Below the pieces are notes generated by a model. The model was not told where the DNA came from. It was given only the letters and a program-made list of their open reading frames with translations, and searched no databases. A program made the translations under genes and the position numbers. Source: Sphingobium sp. D43FB (GTDB taxonomy: Bacteria > Pseudomonadota > Alphaproteobacteria > Sphingomonadales > Sphingomonadaceae). Taken from it: a stretch of 64,000 nucleotides of DNA. Location of the stretch: contig NZ_NMUA01000002.1 in NCBI RefSeq assembly GCF_002312805.1, forward strand, positions 124,001-188,000, given 5' to 3'. Positions 25,722 to 35,305 of the stretch are shown here, piece by piece (the first letter of the stretch is position 1; the number at the start of each line of letters is the position of its first letter).

Positions 25722-26492
25722 TCAGGCCTTGGTGGCGGCTGCAGGAACCGGCTTGCCCACCTGGGCAGGAGCAGGCGTGCCGACAACCGGCTTCACTGCA
25801 CCGTTCGAAACCATGTAGCCCAGCAGGTCGGTCGAGAAGGACGAGAGGTCCTCGGCGATCGCCTTATTACGGCGCTGCAGGAAGTTGTAGGCAAGCACGG
25901 CGGGAACCGCGACGACCAGACCCAGAGCGGTCATGATCAGCGCTTCACCGACCGGACCGGCAACGGCGTCGATCGATGCCTGACCCGAAGCACCGATCTT
26001 GATCAGCGCGCGGTAGATACCGATAACCGTACCGAACAGACCGACGAACGGCGAGGTCGAACCAACGGTCGCGAGGAAAGCGAGACCGCCGCCCAGCTTC
26101 CAGTTGATGGCATTTTCCGAACGGGCCAGCGAACCGTGCAGCCAGTCATGCGCTTCGACCGGATCGGTCAGCTTGCTGTGCTGTTCCTGAGCGGCGATGC
26201 CGTCATCGACCAACTGCTTGTAGGCGCTGTTCTTTTCCAGCTTGGCGACGCCTTCCTTCAGGCTGTTCGAACGCCAGAAGGTCGTGCGGACCTTCTTATA
26301 CTGGTTGATGACCTTCTGCTGTTCGATCAGCTTGGTGAACAGCACATAGAAGGTGCCGACCGACATGCCGACCAGGATGATGAACACGGTCCAGGCAATG
26401 ATGCCGCCCTGTTCCAGAGCTTCCATGAGGCCGTAGGGGTTGGCGGCTTCCGCGGCAGGTGCGGCAGCGGCCGCGATGATGGAGTTCAACAT
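25722..26492 (-). CDS. exbB: ExbB-type MotA/TolQ/ExbB proton channel protein
   Basis: This 256-aa integral membrane protein forms the proton channel with ExbD. ATG 26492 follows AGGGAAG by 8 nt. Three helices are visible: about 33-55, 140-165 and 185-208, with the channel segment PFVGLFGTVIGIYRALI. The N-terminal stretch is Ala-rich and could be a signal peptide or short extension. It lies between tonB and the two exbD genes. Confidence 0.94.
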   Translation of the reverse strand: MLNSIIAAAAAPAAEAANPYGLMEALEQGGIIAWTVFIILVGMSVGTFYVLFTKLIEQQKVINQYKKVRTTFWRSNSLKEGVAKLEKNSAYKQLVDDGIAAQEQHSKLTDPVEAHDWLHGSLARSENAINWKLGGGLAFLATVGSTSPFVGLFGTVIGIYRALIKIGASGQASIDAVAGPVGEALIMTALGLVVAVPAVLAYNFLQRRNKAIAEDLSSFSTDLLGYMVSNGAVKPVVGTPAPAQVGKPVPAAATKA

Positions 26493-26564
26493 GATCAAGA
26501 CTTCCCTCTCAATGAGATCAAGCGAAGGAAAGGCGGCGCGGTGCGCCCGCCCTTCCGTTCTGAA

Positions 26565-27227
26565 TTATTCCGGCAAACGCCAAGTAATACGACCGTTGTA
26601 CGTGTCGGACATATCCCTGCCATCGGAACCCTTGGCCGGCTTGAAGCGTGCGCGACGCGGCAGCAGGCGGCAGGTCGCTTCATCCAGATCGGAATGACCG
26701 GTCGATGAAGTGATGGTGCAGTTGGTCACGCGACCATCCGGGCCAATTTCCAGACGGAAACCAGCCGTACCCGAACGTTCTTCGCGCTGTGCGCGGCTCG
26801 GATAGTCGGCATCGCTGAGCCAGCTGCCTGGCGACCCACGCGGCGAAGCGCGCGTTGCAGCCTGAGGCGGCGGCGGCGGTGCAGCCGGTGGTGGGGGCGG
26901 TGCTGCGACCGGGACGGGGTTGAACACCGGAGGCGGTGTCCGAACCGTCTGAATCGGCGGCGCCGGGGTCGGAGTCTGCACGATCGGCGGCGGAGCCACT
27001 ACCGGCGGCGGCTCGATCGGCTGATCTGGCGGCGGCGGTGGCGGCTCTTCGTCCGGTGGTGGCGGTTCCTCTTTCACGTCGATCACGTTCAGCTGTTCTG
27101 CCGCTTGTTTGACATATTTCATGCCAAGGCCGGAGACGAAGGCATAGCCAAGAACAGCGTGAATCAGGGCGACGATGATGATCGATATCGTGCGACTCGA
27201 TCCTTCCGAGTGGTCAGCATAGGCCAT
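26565..27227 (-). CDS. tonB: TonB protein (energy transducer)
   Basis: This 220-aa TonB has an N-terminal transmembrane anchor (about 14-34), a long proline-rich periplasmic spacer (about 52-130; runs of EPPPP and PPPPP), and a C-terminal TonB domain with the conserved YPSRAQREERSGTAGFRLEIG start. It links the proton-driven ExbBD motor to outer-membrane receptors. AAGGAG lies about 12 nt upstream of ATG 27227. It is the first gene of the operon; no Fur box was found upstream. Confidence 0.93.
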   Translation of the reverse strand: MAYADHSEGSSRTISIIIVALIHAVLGYAFVSGLGMKYVKQAAEQLNVIDVKEEPPPPDEEPPPPPPDQPIEPPPVVAPPPIVQTPTPAPPIQTVRTPPPVFNPVPVAAPPPPPAAPPPPPQAATRASPRGSPGSWLSDADYPSRAQREERSGTAGFRLEIGPDGRVTNCTITSSTGHSDLDEATCRLLPRRARFKPAKGSDGRDMSDTYNGRITWRLPE

Positions 27228-27481
27228 TCAGCAACGACACTCCTTAACTCATCTTACCAATGGGTTCTACAAATCAGCCAAAAACGACCCCAACCGTCCG
27301 GGCTCCCCCCGGTCAGCTTTGGCCCCTGTCCTTCTATTTGCTACCGCGCAAACTCCTATCGCGGTGCATCGCGGCACGCAAACGCTTTATCGATATGTTC
27401 ATTTGCGGTTACCACTTCATATAGGAATGACTTGCCTGTGACATCCTTGCCACTGGCCAATAACACAGGACGAAGCTGACC

Positions 27482-28354
27482 ATGAAACCCGCCACCCTGA
27501 TCCGCCGCCTCCTGCCGCCATGCCTCATTTTGGCCGCAAACATCCCCGTTTTTCCAGCTTTAGCGCTACAACAGCCGATGGTAGCGCAACCGGCCGGAAC
27601 CGGTACGGGCCTGTCCTACGCAGACCTCGCCGACTTCGCCGATACCGCCCCGATGGTCGCGGTTGTGCGAATCCGCAACATCATCACTTTGAAGCCCGAT
27701 CAGGCGCAAGGCGTCCCGCCGGGGCATAAACGGCTCTATATCGAGGCGGATGTGACGAGCTTGATTCGCGGCGAGGCGGGAATCAGCCCCCTTGTAACCT
27801 ACCTGTACGACGCGCGATTGGACGCCCGCGGCAAGCTGCCCAAGCTCAAGAAGGCGTCGTTCATCCTGTTCGCCCGTCCCGCGACCCGCCCCGGCGAAGT
27901 GCAGTTGGTCGCCCCCGACGCGCAGATCGCAGCGACGCCAGTGATGGTGGACAGGGTCAAGTCCCTCCTGTCGTCTATGGTCGCGCGCGATGCGCCGCCG
28001 CGCATATTAGGCCTGGGCGATGCCTTCCATGTGGCGGGCACGGTGGCGGGCGAAGGCGAGACGCAGATTTTCCTGCGGACCGAAAATGGTGACCCGGTAT
28101 CGCTGTCGGTGCTGCGTCGTCCGGGGCAGCCGCCGCGCTGGGCCGTCGCGCTCGGCGAAATCGTCGATGAAGCGGCGCGCGCGCCAGTGCCCGGTACGCT
28201 GCTCTGGTATCGACTTGCGTGCAGCCTGCCCCCTGTCCTCCCCGCCCGCGCGGTCCGCACCTTGGCCGTGGCTGACGCAGAGGCAGCGCGCGCCGACTAT
28301 CGCCTGGTGATCGAAGCGCTGGGACCATGCGGACGGACCCGCATAGCGCCATGA
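27482..28354 (+). CDS. Secreted hypothetical protein
   Basis: This 290-aa protein has a signal peptide (about 1-29, LIRRLLPPCLILAANIPVFPALA). The mature part has no recognised domain but looks folded, with beta-strand-rich segments and two C-terminal Cys residues. Family membership is not recognised. It precedes hom in the same direction with an 88-bp gap. It is probably a periplasmic protein. Confidence 0.65.
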   Translation: MKPATLIRRLLPPCLILAANIPVFPALALQQPMVAQPAGTGTGLSYADLADFADTAPMVAVVRIRNIITLKPDQAQGVPPGHKRLYIEADVTSLIRGEAGISPLVTYLYDARLDARGKLPKLKKASFILFARPATRPGEVQLVAPDAQIAATPVMVDRVKSLLSSMVARDAPPRILGLGDAFHVAGTVAGEGETQIFLRTENGDPVSLSVLRRPGQPPRWAVALGEIVDEAARAPVPGTLLWYRLACSLPPVLPARAVRTLAVADAEAARADYRLVIEALGPCGRTRIAP

Positions 28355-28442
28355 TCGAGGAGGGCAGCTTTTGCTTGGACCGCCGGGCGCGGGCGGCTAT
28401 CAGCCCGGCTTTCATCATCTTCGCCAAGAAAGTGACGCCACC

Positions 28443-29747
28443 ATGACCAATCTGCACCGCCATGCCCCGTTGCGCGTCGCGCTCGTCGGTCTCGGTACGG
28501 TGGGCGGCGGGGTCATTCGGCTGCTCAACACCAATGGCGACCTGATTGCCCGGCGTGCGGGGTGCCCGATCCAGATCGTCGCCATTTCCGCGCGCGACCG
28601 GAACAAGGATCGCGGCGTCGACCTGTCACCCTATGAATGGGTGGACGATATGAACAGCCTCGCCACCCGCGACGATGTCGATGTGGTGGTGGAATTGATC
28701 GGCGGATCGGACGGCCCGGCCCTCACCCTGGCGCGCCAGTGCCTGACTGCGGGCAAGCCGTTCGTCACCGCGAACAAGGCGATGCTGGCCCATCATGGAC
28801 TGGACCTCGCCCGGCTTGCCGAAAAGGGCGGCATCGCCCTGAAATATGAAGCGGCGGTCGCGGGCGGCATCCCGGTCATCAAGGGGATGCGCGAAGGGGC
28901 TGCCGCCAACGAGATCAGCCGTGTTTACGGCATCCTCAACGGCACCTGCAATTACATCCTGACGACGATGGAGAAGGAAGGTCGGGGCTTCGACGAGGTT
29001 CTCAAGGAAGCACAAGAACTGGGCTATGCCGAGGCTGATCCCAGCTTCGACATTGATGGCGTAGATGCGGCGCACAAGCTGACCATACTTGCGAGCCTGG
29101 CGTTCGGTACGGAGTTGGATTTCGACGCGGTCGCCACCACCGGCATCCGCGACGTCATCGCCGCCGACATTGCCGAGGCCGCCGCGCTGGGCTTCCGCAT
29201 CCGTCTGGTCGGCATGGCGCAGAATGGCGCGGACGGGCTGTTCCAGCGGGTGCATCCGATGCTGGTGCCGCTCGACCACCCGCTCGCGCATGTGGACGGG
29301 TCGCTGAACGCCGTCGTGGCCGAAGGGAATTTCGTCGGGCGCCTCTTCTTCCAGGGGCGTGGCGCGGGCGATGGGCCGACCGCGTCGGCGGTGGTGGCCG
29401 ACCTGATCGACGTGGCGCGCGACGAATATGGCGATGCCTTCGCCATGCCGGTCGCCGCCCTGACGCCGCAGAACACCGCCGACGCCGGCGCGCGCATCGG
29501 CCGCACCTATCTGCGCTTCATGGTGCAGGATCGTCCCGGCGTGCTGGCGGAGATCGCCGCCGCCACGCGCGATGCGGGCGTGTCGATCGAAAGCATGATT
29601 CAGCGCGGCGCGCATCAGGAAGACGGCGTGCTGGTCGCCATCGTCACCCATGCGGGCGAGGAACGCTGCATCCGCGACACGCTCGAACGGCTCGCCGGGT
29701 CGGACAGTCTGCTCGGCACCCCGATGGTGATGCATATTCTCGACTGA
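28443..29747 (+). CDS. hom: Homoserine dehydrogenase
   Basis: This 434-aa cytosolic enzyme reduces aspartate semialdehyde to homoserine on the threonine/methionine branch. It starts at ATG 28443 (MTNLHRHAPL). The NAD(P)-binding motif GLGTVGGGV is at about 15-23. The catalytic region (KYEAAVAGGIPVIKGMREG and GILNGTCNYILT) and a C-terminal ACT domain (about 350-430, YLRFMVQDRPGVLAEIA) follow. The ACT domain suggests feedback control. It lies near glpX, with an antisense secreted-protein gene between them. Confidence 0.95.
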   Translation: MTNLHRHAPLRVALVGLGTVGGGVIRLLNTNGDLIARRAGCPIQIVAISARDRNKDRGVDLSPYEWVDDMNSLATRDDVDVVVELIGGSDGPALTLARQCLTAGKPFVTANKAMLAHHGLDLARLAEKGGIALKYEAAVAGGIPVIKGMREGAAANEISRVYGILNGTCNYILTTMEKEGRGFDEVLKEAQELGYAEADPSFDIDGVDAAHKLTILASLAFGTELDFDAVATTGIRDVIAADIAEAAALGFRIRLVGMAQNGADGLFQRVHPMLVPLDHPLAHVDGSLNAVVAEGNFVGRLFFQGRGAGDGPTASAVVADLIDVARDEYGDAFAMPVAALTPQNTADAGARIGRTYLRFMVQDRPGVLAEIAAATRDAGVSIESMIQRGAHQEDGVLVAIVTHAGEERCIRDTLERLAGSDSLLGTPMVMHILD

Positions 29748-29754
29748 GTGCCGC

Positions 29755-30198
29755 TCACCGTTGCCCCGTGCCCTTGAAGCGATCGGGCAGTGGGGGCGGT
29801 GGGGCAAGGTCGGCATCGGGGTCGACGATCGCCGTGATGCTCTTGCCGATCATGTCGGCCGCCTTCAAGACGGACAGGCCACCGACGCAACCCGCCCCCT
29901 GCCCGCCCGATACGCCACAACTGCCTTGCTTGACCGGCGCGGCCGAGGCGCGGGGCGTGTCACCACGCATCGGTGCGTTGCTGTCTGCCTCCTCTCGCGG
30001 GAGCGGGAGCCGCTCGCGCGCATTACGCTCTGCCTGGCTCTCCCCGCAGACGACGATGGCGTCCCCGCTACGGTCGCATCGCCGGATCACCTGCGTCTTG
30101 GTGCGATAGGCCGCCATCAGCGATTCGGTGTCGCGCGCCAGCGCCGTGCCTGGGTGGCTTGCGAGAAGGACGGTTGCAAAGAGGGTCAGGCGAACCAT
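29755..30198 (-). CDS. Secreted hypothetical protein between hom and glpX
   Basis: This 147-aa protein has an apparent signal peptide (MVRLTLFATVLLASHPGTALA). The rest is Ser/Gly/Pro-rich with short Cys-containing elements (RRCDRSGDAIVVCGESQAERN; GSCGVSGGQGAGCVGG). The first of these resembles a short Cys motif often seen in sphingomonad exported proteins. No function is assigned. Its start is uncertain because no strong RBS is visible. Confidence 0.6.
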   Translation of the reverse strand: MVRLTLFATVLLASHPGTALARDTESLMAAYRTKTQVIRRCDRSGDAIVVCGESQAERNARERLPLPREEADSNAPMRGDTPRASAAPVKQGSCGVSGGQGAGCVGGLSVLKAADMIGKSITAIVDPDADLAPPPPLPDRFKGTGQR

Positions 30199-30305
30199 GC
30201 GCTCACAAGAGCAAGCGATCATGGCGGCATCATGGCCATGCTGCTCGACAAGGTTGGGGCGACCGCCTATCGCCTGCCCCCATAAGAAAAGGCAGAGGAA
30301 TGACG

Positions 30306-31289
30306 ATGGTACAGGCAAGTTCGCCCCTTGATCGGGTATTGGTGCTCGAAATGGTCCGCGTCACCGAAGCGGCCGCGATCGCCGCGTCGAAACTGATCGG
30401 CCGGGGCGATGAAAAGGCCGCCGATGCCGCCGCCGTCGAAGCCATGCGCCTGGCCTTCAATGACCTCTATATGGACGGCACCGTCGTCATCGGTGAGGGC
30501 GAACGCGACGAAGCGCCGATGCTCTATATCGGCGAGAAGGTCGGCAATGCGATCGGCACAGGTCCGCGAATCGACATCGCGCTCGATCCGCTGGAAGGCA
30601 CCACCATCACTGCCAAGGCCGGACCCAATGCGCTGGCTGTCCTCGCCATTTCCGAGGAAGGTGGACTGCTCAATGCGCCCGACGTCTATATGGACAAGCT
30701 GGCGGTCGGCCCCGGCTATCCCGATGGCGTCATCGACCTCAACCGGTCGGCCAAGGAGAATGTCGAAGCCGTGGCCGCCGCCAAGGGTGTGGAGCCGAGC
30801 GACATCATCGTGTGCGTCCTTGATCGGCCGCGCCACGAGCGACTGATTGCGGAGTTGCGCGCCATTGGGTGCGGCATCATGCTGATCCCCGATGGCGACG
30901 TGGCAGGCGTGATCGCCACCACCGACCCGGAAACGACGATCGACCTCTATATGGGGTCAGGTGGCGCACCTGAAGGCGTGCTGGCCTGCGCGGCGCTGCG
31001 CTGCGTCGGGGGTCAGTTCAAGGGTCGGCTGCTGTTCCGCAACGAGGATGAGAAGCAGCGCGCGCGCAAATGGGGCATCACCGACCTCGACAAGATTTAT
31101 GACCTGAAGGAATTGGCCAAGGGCGATTGCATCTTCGCCGCCACCGGCGTCACCGACGGATCACTGCTCGACGGGGTGAAGCGCCTGCCCGGCGGCAAGC
31201 TGACCACCGAAAGCGTCGTGATGCGCGCCAGCACCGGAACGGTGCGATGGGTGAAGGGCGAGCATCGCAACAGCCATAAGCCGCTCTGA
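30306..31289 (+). CDS. glpX: Class II fructose-1,6-bisphosphatase
   Basis: This 327-aa gluconeogenic enzyme hydrolyses fructose-1,6-bisphosphate to fructose-6-phosphate. ATG 30306 is chosen because AGAGGA lies 6 nt upstream; ATG 30300 is too close to that RBS. The lithium-sensitive phosphatase motif is DPLEGT (about 97-102), and VIGEGERDEAPM binds the metal. It has full family length. Confidence 0.96.
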   Translation: MVQASSPLDRVLVLEMVRVTEAAAIAASKLIGRGDEKAADAAAVEAMRLAFNDLYMDGTVVIGEGERDEAPMLYIGEKVGNAIGTGPRIDIALDPLEGTTITAKAGPNALAVLAISEEGGLLNAPDVYMDKLAVGPGYPDGVIDLNRSAKENVEAVAAAKGVEPSDIIVCVLDRPRHERLIAELRAIGCGIMLIPDGDVAGVIATTDPETTIDLYMGSGGAPEGVLACAALRCVGGQFKGRLLFRNEDEKQRARKWGITDLDKIYDLKELAKGDCIFAATGVTDGSLLDGVKRLPGGKLTTESVVMRASTGTVRWVKGEHRNSHKPL

Positions 31290-31308
31290 CGAGCGACGAT
31301 GGCCGAGC

Positions 31309-31686
31309 CTAGCGCCCGGCGCGGTGATTGAGGTCGTGACCGAGCGCGAGGATGGCAACGCCAATCAGCGTATAGATGCTTTCCTGCCAGCCATGATCCA
31401 TCGTCATCGCGCCCGCCATGACGCCAAGGCCGAGCGAACCGATCGCGGCGGGCATCATGAACCGGTGGACCATCGCGCCATGGCCGAGCGCGATCGCGCC
31501 CAACAGGATCGCCAGCACCAGGCCGACCTCATGGAACAGCGGGCTTTCGAAAATGCCCCCGGCGCTGGCCAATACGCCCAGCACGACGGCGGTAACGAAG
31601 CAATGCGCGACGCAGAGCCCCGATAGCGCCATCGCAATGCGATCGACGCGACCGGTCAACAGGGATTGGCGAAGGGTCGAGGACAT
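31309..31686 (-). CDS. MerC-domain membrane protein
   Basis: This 125-aa inner-membrane protein has about four helices and the MerC-type CVAHC motif in its first helix region (about 25-29). MerC proteins move mercury, but many homologues lie outside mer operons. Here the upstream region carries a Zur-like box, so a link to zinc supply or stress is suggested. It ends 20 bp from glpX, convergent to it. Confidence 0.8.
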   Translation of the reverse strand: MSSTLRQSLLTGRVDRIAMALSGLCVAHCFVTAVVLGVLASAGGIFESPLFHEVGLVLAILLGAIALGHGAMVHRFMMPAAIGSLGLGVMAGAMTMDHGWQESIYTLIGVAILALGHDLNHRAGR

Positions 31687-31710
31687 GGACACCACATAGG
31701 CCAAGCCAGC

Positions 31711-31727
31711 GTAGGTTACAACATTAC
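31711..31727 (-). promoter_or_regulatory. Zur-like box upstream of the MerC-type gene
   Basis: Read on the minus strand the site is GTAATGTTGTAACCTAC, centred on TGTTGTAACC. It agrees at 10 of 12 positions with the core ATGTTATAACAT used by alphaproteobacterial Zur (consensus recalled, not searched). It ends 24 bp upstream of ATG 31686, where a repressor could block transcription. Confidence 0.4.
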
Positions 31728-31760
31728 ATCGACATTTTTTGTGAAAGCTCGCCGGGCGGT

Positions 31761-33542
31761 TCAGGCGGCGAGGCGCAGGCAGTTCCGGCCGCTATGTTTT
31801 GCGCGGTAGAGTGCCTTATCCGCCGCTTCGAGCATCGCCGATCGCGTGGACGTGTCATCCAGTTCGACCAGGCCCGCGCTAAAGGTGATGCCGATATGTT
31901 TGCCACAGGACACCGGGATCGGATCGAGCAATAGCGCGCGCAGACGTTCGCAGAGCAGACTTGCCCGATCGATGTCGCTGTCCGGCAGCAATATCGCGAA
32001 CTCCTCGCCGCCCAACCGGCCTATACTGTCCTGGGCAGAAAGCCCCGGCGTCAACCGATCGACAAAGGCGGTCAGCACTTCATCGCCGACACCATGACCA
32101 TGAACGTCGTTGACCGCCTTGAAATGGTCGATGTCGATCAGCAGCAGGCTGGACCGGACGCCATGCCGGGTCCGCAATATCTCGGCTTCCAGCTTTTCGA
32201 GGAAGGCGCGGCGACTATCCGCCCCCGTCAGCGAATCGCGGGCTGCGACTTGTTGCAGCGCGCGCTGCCGCGCCTTGTGGCGGGACATGTCGCGGATCGT
32301 GCTGATGACGCCGCTGGGCTGCCCCCGTTCGTCGACCACCGCGCGTGTGACCATTTCGCACCATTCCATGGCACCGATCGACAGGAGCGGCCGGAACTCG
32401 ACCGTGTGGATCGACCCAGGGCGCATCAGGGCGCGACGATGGGCGGCGATCACCTGTGGCCGATCCTGCGGATCGACCAGATCGGCGGCGGATTGGCCGA
32501 TCAGCAATTCCGGGGCGCAACCGACCTGTTCGAAGGCCGAGGGCGAAGCATAGTCGATTATGCCGGTGACGCCGATGTTCAGCACCACGTCGCCGCTATG
32601 TTCGGCGATCGCCCGGTAACGTGCTTCGCTTTCCCGCAACAGTTGGAACAAGCGCCGGCGTCCGTTCAATTCGGCGGCGACCGGCATCGACAGCAGGAAA
32701 CTGAGCGCCAGATAGAATTGGAACGCCTGGATGCGCGCGCCCATATCGGCGGACACGATCGTCAACGGCCCCCCGCCCGACAGCGTGGCCGTGCCACCGA
32801 CCAGCGCCAGGATCACGATCGAGGCCGCGGCACCCATATGTCCGACGCGAAAGGCGATCAGGACGAGCGGCAGGAGCGGCGCGAACAGCATCGGATACCG
32901 CGCCCAGTAAAAGATATGGACGATGATCAGGGTGAACAGCGCCAAGATGAGGACGGCCTCGATCTTTTCCGCCCTCGACTTGTCCCGCCGCCAGCGGCGC
33001 AACTCGCCTTGCATCAGCATCACCAATATCGGCGCGCAGATCAGCCCGCCCAGCGCATGGCCGGTATACCATTGGACCCACGACGCGCCGAACGACACCG
33101 GCGTCAACAACGACGCGACCGCCGCCGCCGGGATGCCCGTGATGACGTCGGCCACTGCGCACAAAGCCAGGATGAAGATCATCAACGGCCGGGTGGCGCC
33201 GATCGTCGGCCGATCCGACAGGAAATGACGGCAGATCAACGCCACGATCAACGCTTCGGCCATGTTGATGACCGCCATTGGGATCGCCGCCAGCGGCCCC
33301 ATGCCGAACAGGCTGGTAGAAAGGGCGCTCGCTATGGCGCAGGTCAGAATGATGGGGGGCCAGCGCCGGACCCGCGTGGTCAGCAGCTTGGCCATCACAT
33401 AGGCGTTCGCACCCCAGATGAACGCCAGACCGCCCTCGAAGCGCGACAATAGCAAAGCAAAAGTCGCCGCGACAAAGTAAAGGCTGCCGGTCAGAACCAG
33501 CGAAAGCAAGGCGCGGGATAGTCGAGAAGTGGAACGTTGCAT
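31761..33542 (-). CDS. MASE1-PAS-GGDEF diguanylate cyclase
   Basis: This 593-aa inner-membrane sensor enzyme makes cyclic di-GMP. Residues about 1-300 form a polytopic MASE1-type sensor. A PAS domain (about 305-425) follows, then a GGDEF domain (about 430-593) with active-site RLGGEEFAIL and upstream DIDHFKAVND. No EAL domain is present. The product may be read by the two PilZ proteins at 24108 and 48641. Confidence 0.92.
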   Translation of the reverse strand: MQRSTSRLSRALLSLVLTGSLYFVAATFALLLSRFEGGLAFIWGANAYVMAKLLTTRVRRWPPIILTCAIASALSTSLFGMGPLAAIPMAVINMAEALIVALICRHFLSDRPTIGATRPLMIFILALCAVADVITGIPAAAVASLLTPVSFGASWVQWYTGHALGGLICAPILVMLMQGELRRWRRDKSRAEKIEAVLILALFTLIIVHIFYWARYPMLFAPLLPLVLIAFRVGHMGAAASIVILALVGGTATLSGGGPLTIVSADMGARIQAFQFYLALSFLLSMPVAAELNGRRRLFQLLRESEARYRAIAEHSGDVVLNIGVTGIIDYASPSAFEQVGCAPELLIGQSAADLVDPQDRPQVIAAHRRALMRPGSIHTVEFRPLLSIGAMEWCEMVTRAVVDERGQPSGVISTIRDMSRHKARQRALQQVAARDSLTGADSRRAFLEKLEAEILRTRHGVRSSLLLIDIDHFKAVNDVHGHGVGDEVLTAFVDRLTPGLSAQDSIGRLGGEEFAILLPDSDIDRASLLCERLRALLLDPIPVSCGKHIGITFSAGLVELDDTSTRSAMLEAADKALYRAKHSGRNCLRLAA

Positions 33543-33610
33543 GTTCCAACCTGGGATAGAGCGATATCGTTAAAATTTGCTCACGGCTCCTTTTGTCCAA
33601 CAAAAGTCAA

Positions 33611-33640
33611 AGAAAACCCCCGGCGCGCAAACACCGGGGG
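33611..33640 (-). terminator. Rho-independent terminator of the catalase gene
   Basis: Minus strand: CCCCCGG, a 10-nt loop, CCGGGGG, then TTTTCTTT. The 7-bp GC stem is perfect. It begins 31 bp after the catalase stop codon. Confidence 0.9.
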
Positions 33641-33670
33641 AAGACTGGACGGGCGCTATCAGACCGGCTG

Positions 33671-35170
33671 TCAGGCGGATGCGTCGGCCAGGGTCTGATC
33701 GGTGGGAGCGGAGATGGACGGGTTGCGGTCCTTGATCGCCGCACGTGCCGATCGCACGCCTGCGCCATAGTCGGGGTGGACTTGATCGAACAGCTTGCAC
33801 TGACGCTCTTCGATGAAGTCGGGGATGTCGCCCATGGCCGCGGCGATATTGGCAAACAGGCGGGCCTTTTGCCCTTCGTCGAACAAGTTGAACAGCGCGC
33901 GAGGCTGGACGAAATCATCATTGCCCTCGCGGTGGTTCCACCGATCGGCGTCGCCCGATATTTTGAGCGGCGGCTCGTCGAAGCGATGATCCTCGACCGG
34001 CCCGCCAAAGCTGTTCGGCTCATAATAGGCCGCCGGATTGGGATTGTTGGGGAAGAAACGCATCGCCCCATCCTTGTGATAATGGTTCACCGGACAGTGC
34101 GGCGCATTGATCGGCAACGCTTCATAATGGGTGCCGATGCGATGGCGATGGGCGTCGGCATAGGCGAAGATACGCGCCTGGAGCATCTTGTCGGGCGAAA
34201 AGCCGATACCCGGCACGATGTTGGACGGGCTGAACGCCGCCTGTTCGATTTCCGCGAAATAATTGTCGGGGTTGCGGTTCAACTCCATCACGCCGATGTC
34301 GATCGGCGGATAGTCCGCATGGGGCCAAACCTTCGTCAGGTCGAACGGGTTGTAGGACGTCTTGTCGGCGTCCGCTTCCGGCATGATCTGGACCTGCATC
34401 TTCCATTTGGGGAAATTGCCGGTCTCGATCGCCTCGAACAGATCCTCCTGCGTGGATTCGCGGGTGCGGCCGACGACTTGTGCCGCTTCCTCATTGGTCC
34501 AATGACGGTGACCCTGCATCGTCTTGAAATGGAATTTCACCCAGAAGCGCTCGCCTGCATCGTTGATCAGCGCAAAGGTGTGGCTGCCATAGCCGTTAAT
34601 GTGCCGTATGTCGGTGGGCAGACCACGGTCGGACATCAGGATCGTCACCTGGTGCAGCGATTCGGGCGATAACGACCAGAAATCCCACATCGCGGTGGGT
34701 GACCGCAAGTTCGTGCGGGGATGACGCTTTTGCGTGTGGATGAAGTCGGGGAATTTCAGCGGATCGCGCACGAAGAAGACCGGCGTATTGTTACCGACCA
34801 GATCCCAATTGCCTTCGGGCGTATAGAATTTCAGCGCAAAGCCGCGCACGTCGCGTTCAGCGTCGGCGGCGCCCGCTTCGCCCGCCACGGTGGAGCAGCG
34901 CAGGATCATCGGCGTCTGCGCGCCGGGTTGTAGCACCTTGGCCTTGGTATATTTGGAAATGTCACCGGTGATCGTCAACACGCCATGCGCGCCCCACCCC
35001 TTGGCATGCACGACTCGCTCCGGCACCCGTTCGCGATTCTGGTGGGCCAGCTTCTCGATCAATTGATAGTCCTGCAGCAGCAAGGGGCCGCGCGGCCCTG
35101 CAGACAGGCTATTTTGATTGTCGGCGATCGGCGCACCCGCGCTGGTGGTCATGGTCGGCTTGTCGGCCAT
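33671..35170 (-). CDS. katA: Monofunctional haem catalase (small subunit)
   Basis: This 499-aa enzyme dismutates hydrogen peroxide. Of three consecutive ATGs (35176, 35173, 35170), the third is best spaced from GAGGAG. Catalytic His is about residue 55 ([12 protein letters not shown]), Asn about 128 (GNNTPVFFV), and the haem-ligating Tyr about 337 ([12 protein letters not shown]). The length fits the small-subunit clade. Upstream lies a promoter with an OxyR-spaced dyad. Confidence 0.96.
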   Translation of the reverse strand: MADKPTMTTSAGAPIADNQNSLSAGPRGPLLLQDYQLIEKLAHQNRERVPERVVHAKGWGAHGVLTITGDISKYTKAKVLQPGAQTPMILRCSTVAGEAGAADAERDVRGFALKFYTPEGNWDLVGNNTPVFFVRDPLKFPDFIHTQKRHPRTNLRSPTAMWDFWSLSPESLHQVTILMSDRGLPTDIRHINGYGSHTFALINDAGERFWVKFHFKTMQGHRHWTNEEAAQVVGRTRESTQEDLFEAIETGNFPKWKMQVQIMPEADADKTSYNPFDLTKVWPHADYPPIDIGVMELNRNPDNYFAEIEQAAFSPSNIVPGIGFSPDKMLQARIFAYADAHRHRIGTHYEALPINAPHCPVNHYHKDGAMRFFPNNPNPAAYYEPNSFGGPVEDHRFDEPPLKISGDADRWNHREGNDDFVQPRALFNLFDEGQKARLFANIAAAMGDIPDFIEERQCKLFDQVHPDYGAGVRSARAAIKDRNPSISAPTDQTLADASA

Positions 35171-35231
35171 CATCATTCTCCTCATCTTGGATGAGGGGAG
35201 AATAGGCCCGAATGGCATTTCGACAAAACAG

Positions 35232-35266
35232 TATATACCGCGCTCGATGATCGATTTTACCGATCA
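35232..35266 (-). promoter_or_regulatory. katA promoter region with an OxyR-like dyad
   Basis: On the minus strand, TGATCG-N7-CGATCA (35248-35266) is a perfect inverted repeat ending 10 bp before a TATATA -10 box (35232-35237). The ATCG-N7-CGAT spacing matches an OxyR half-operator (ATAG-N7-CTAT). A weaker second pair (AAAG-N7-CGCT) lies 7 nt further upstream. The regulator assignment is inference from spacing and the catalase context. Confidence 0.5.
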
Positions 35267-35268
35267 AC

Positions 35269-35287
35269 AAAAGCGCTATGCGCTTTT
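35269..35287 (-). terminator. Hairpin downstream of clpS
   Basis: AAAAGCGC-ATA-GCGCTTTT, a perfect 8-bp stem with T-rich end, lies 19 bp after the clpS stop codon. It overlaps the upstream part of the proposed OxyR-like region of katA. Confidence 0.65.
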
Positions 35288-35305
35288 AGCCATGCACCCG
35301 AATGG

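Noticed and set aside
26530-26553. GC-rich hairpin between tonB and exbB as a terminator
   Set aside because: The stem is imperfect and followed only by TTTCC; the genes are best read as one operon.
27228-27481. Fur box upstream of tonB
   Set aside because: No sequence close to a Fur consensus was seen in the intergenic region.
32094-33452. 452-aa open frame on the plus strand
   Set aside because: Shadow of the MASE1-PAS-GGDEF gene, with Arg/Gln/Asp-rich composition.
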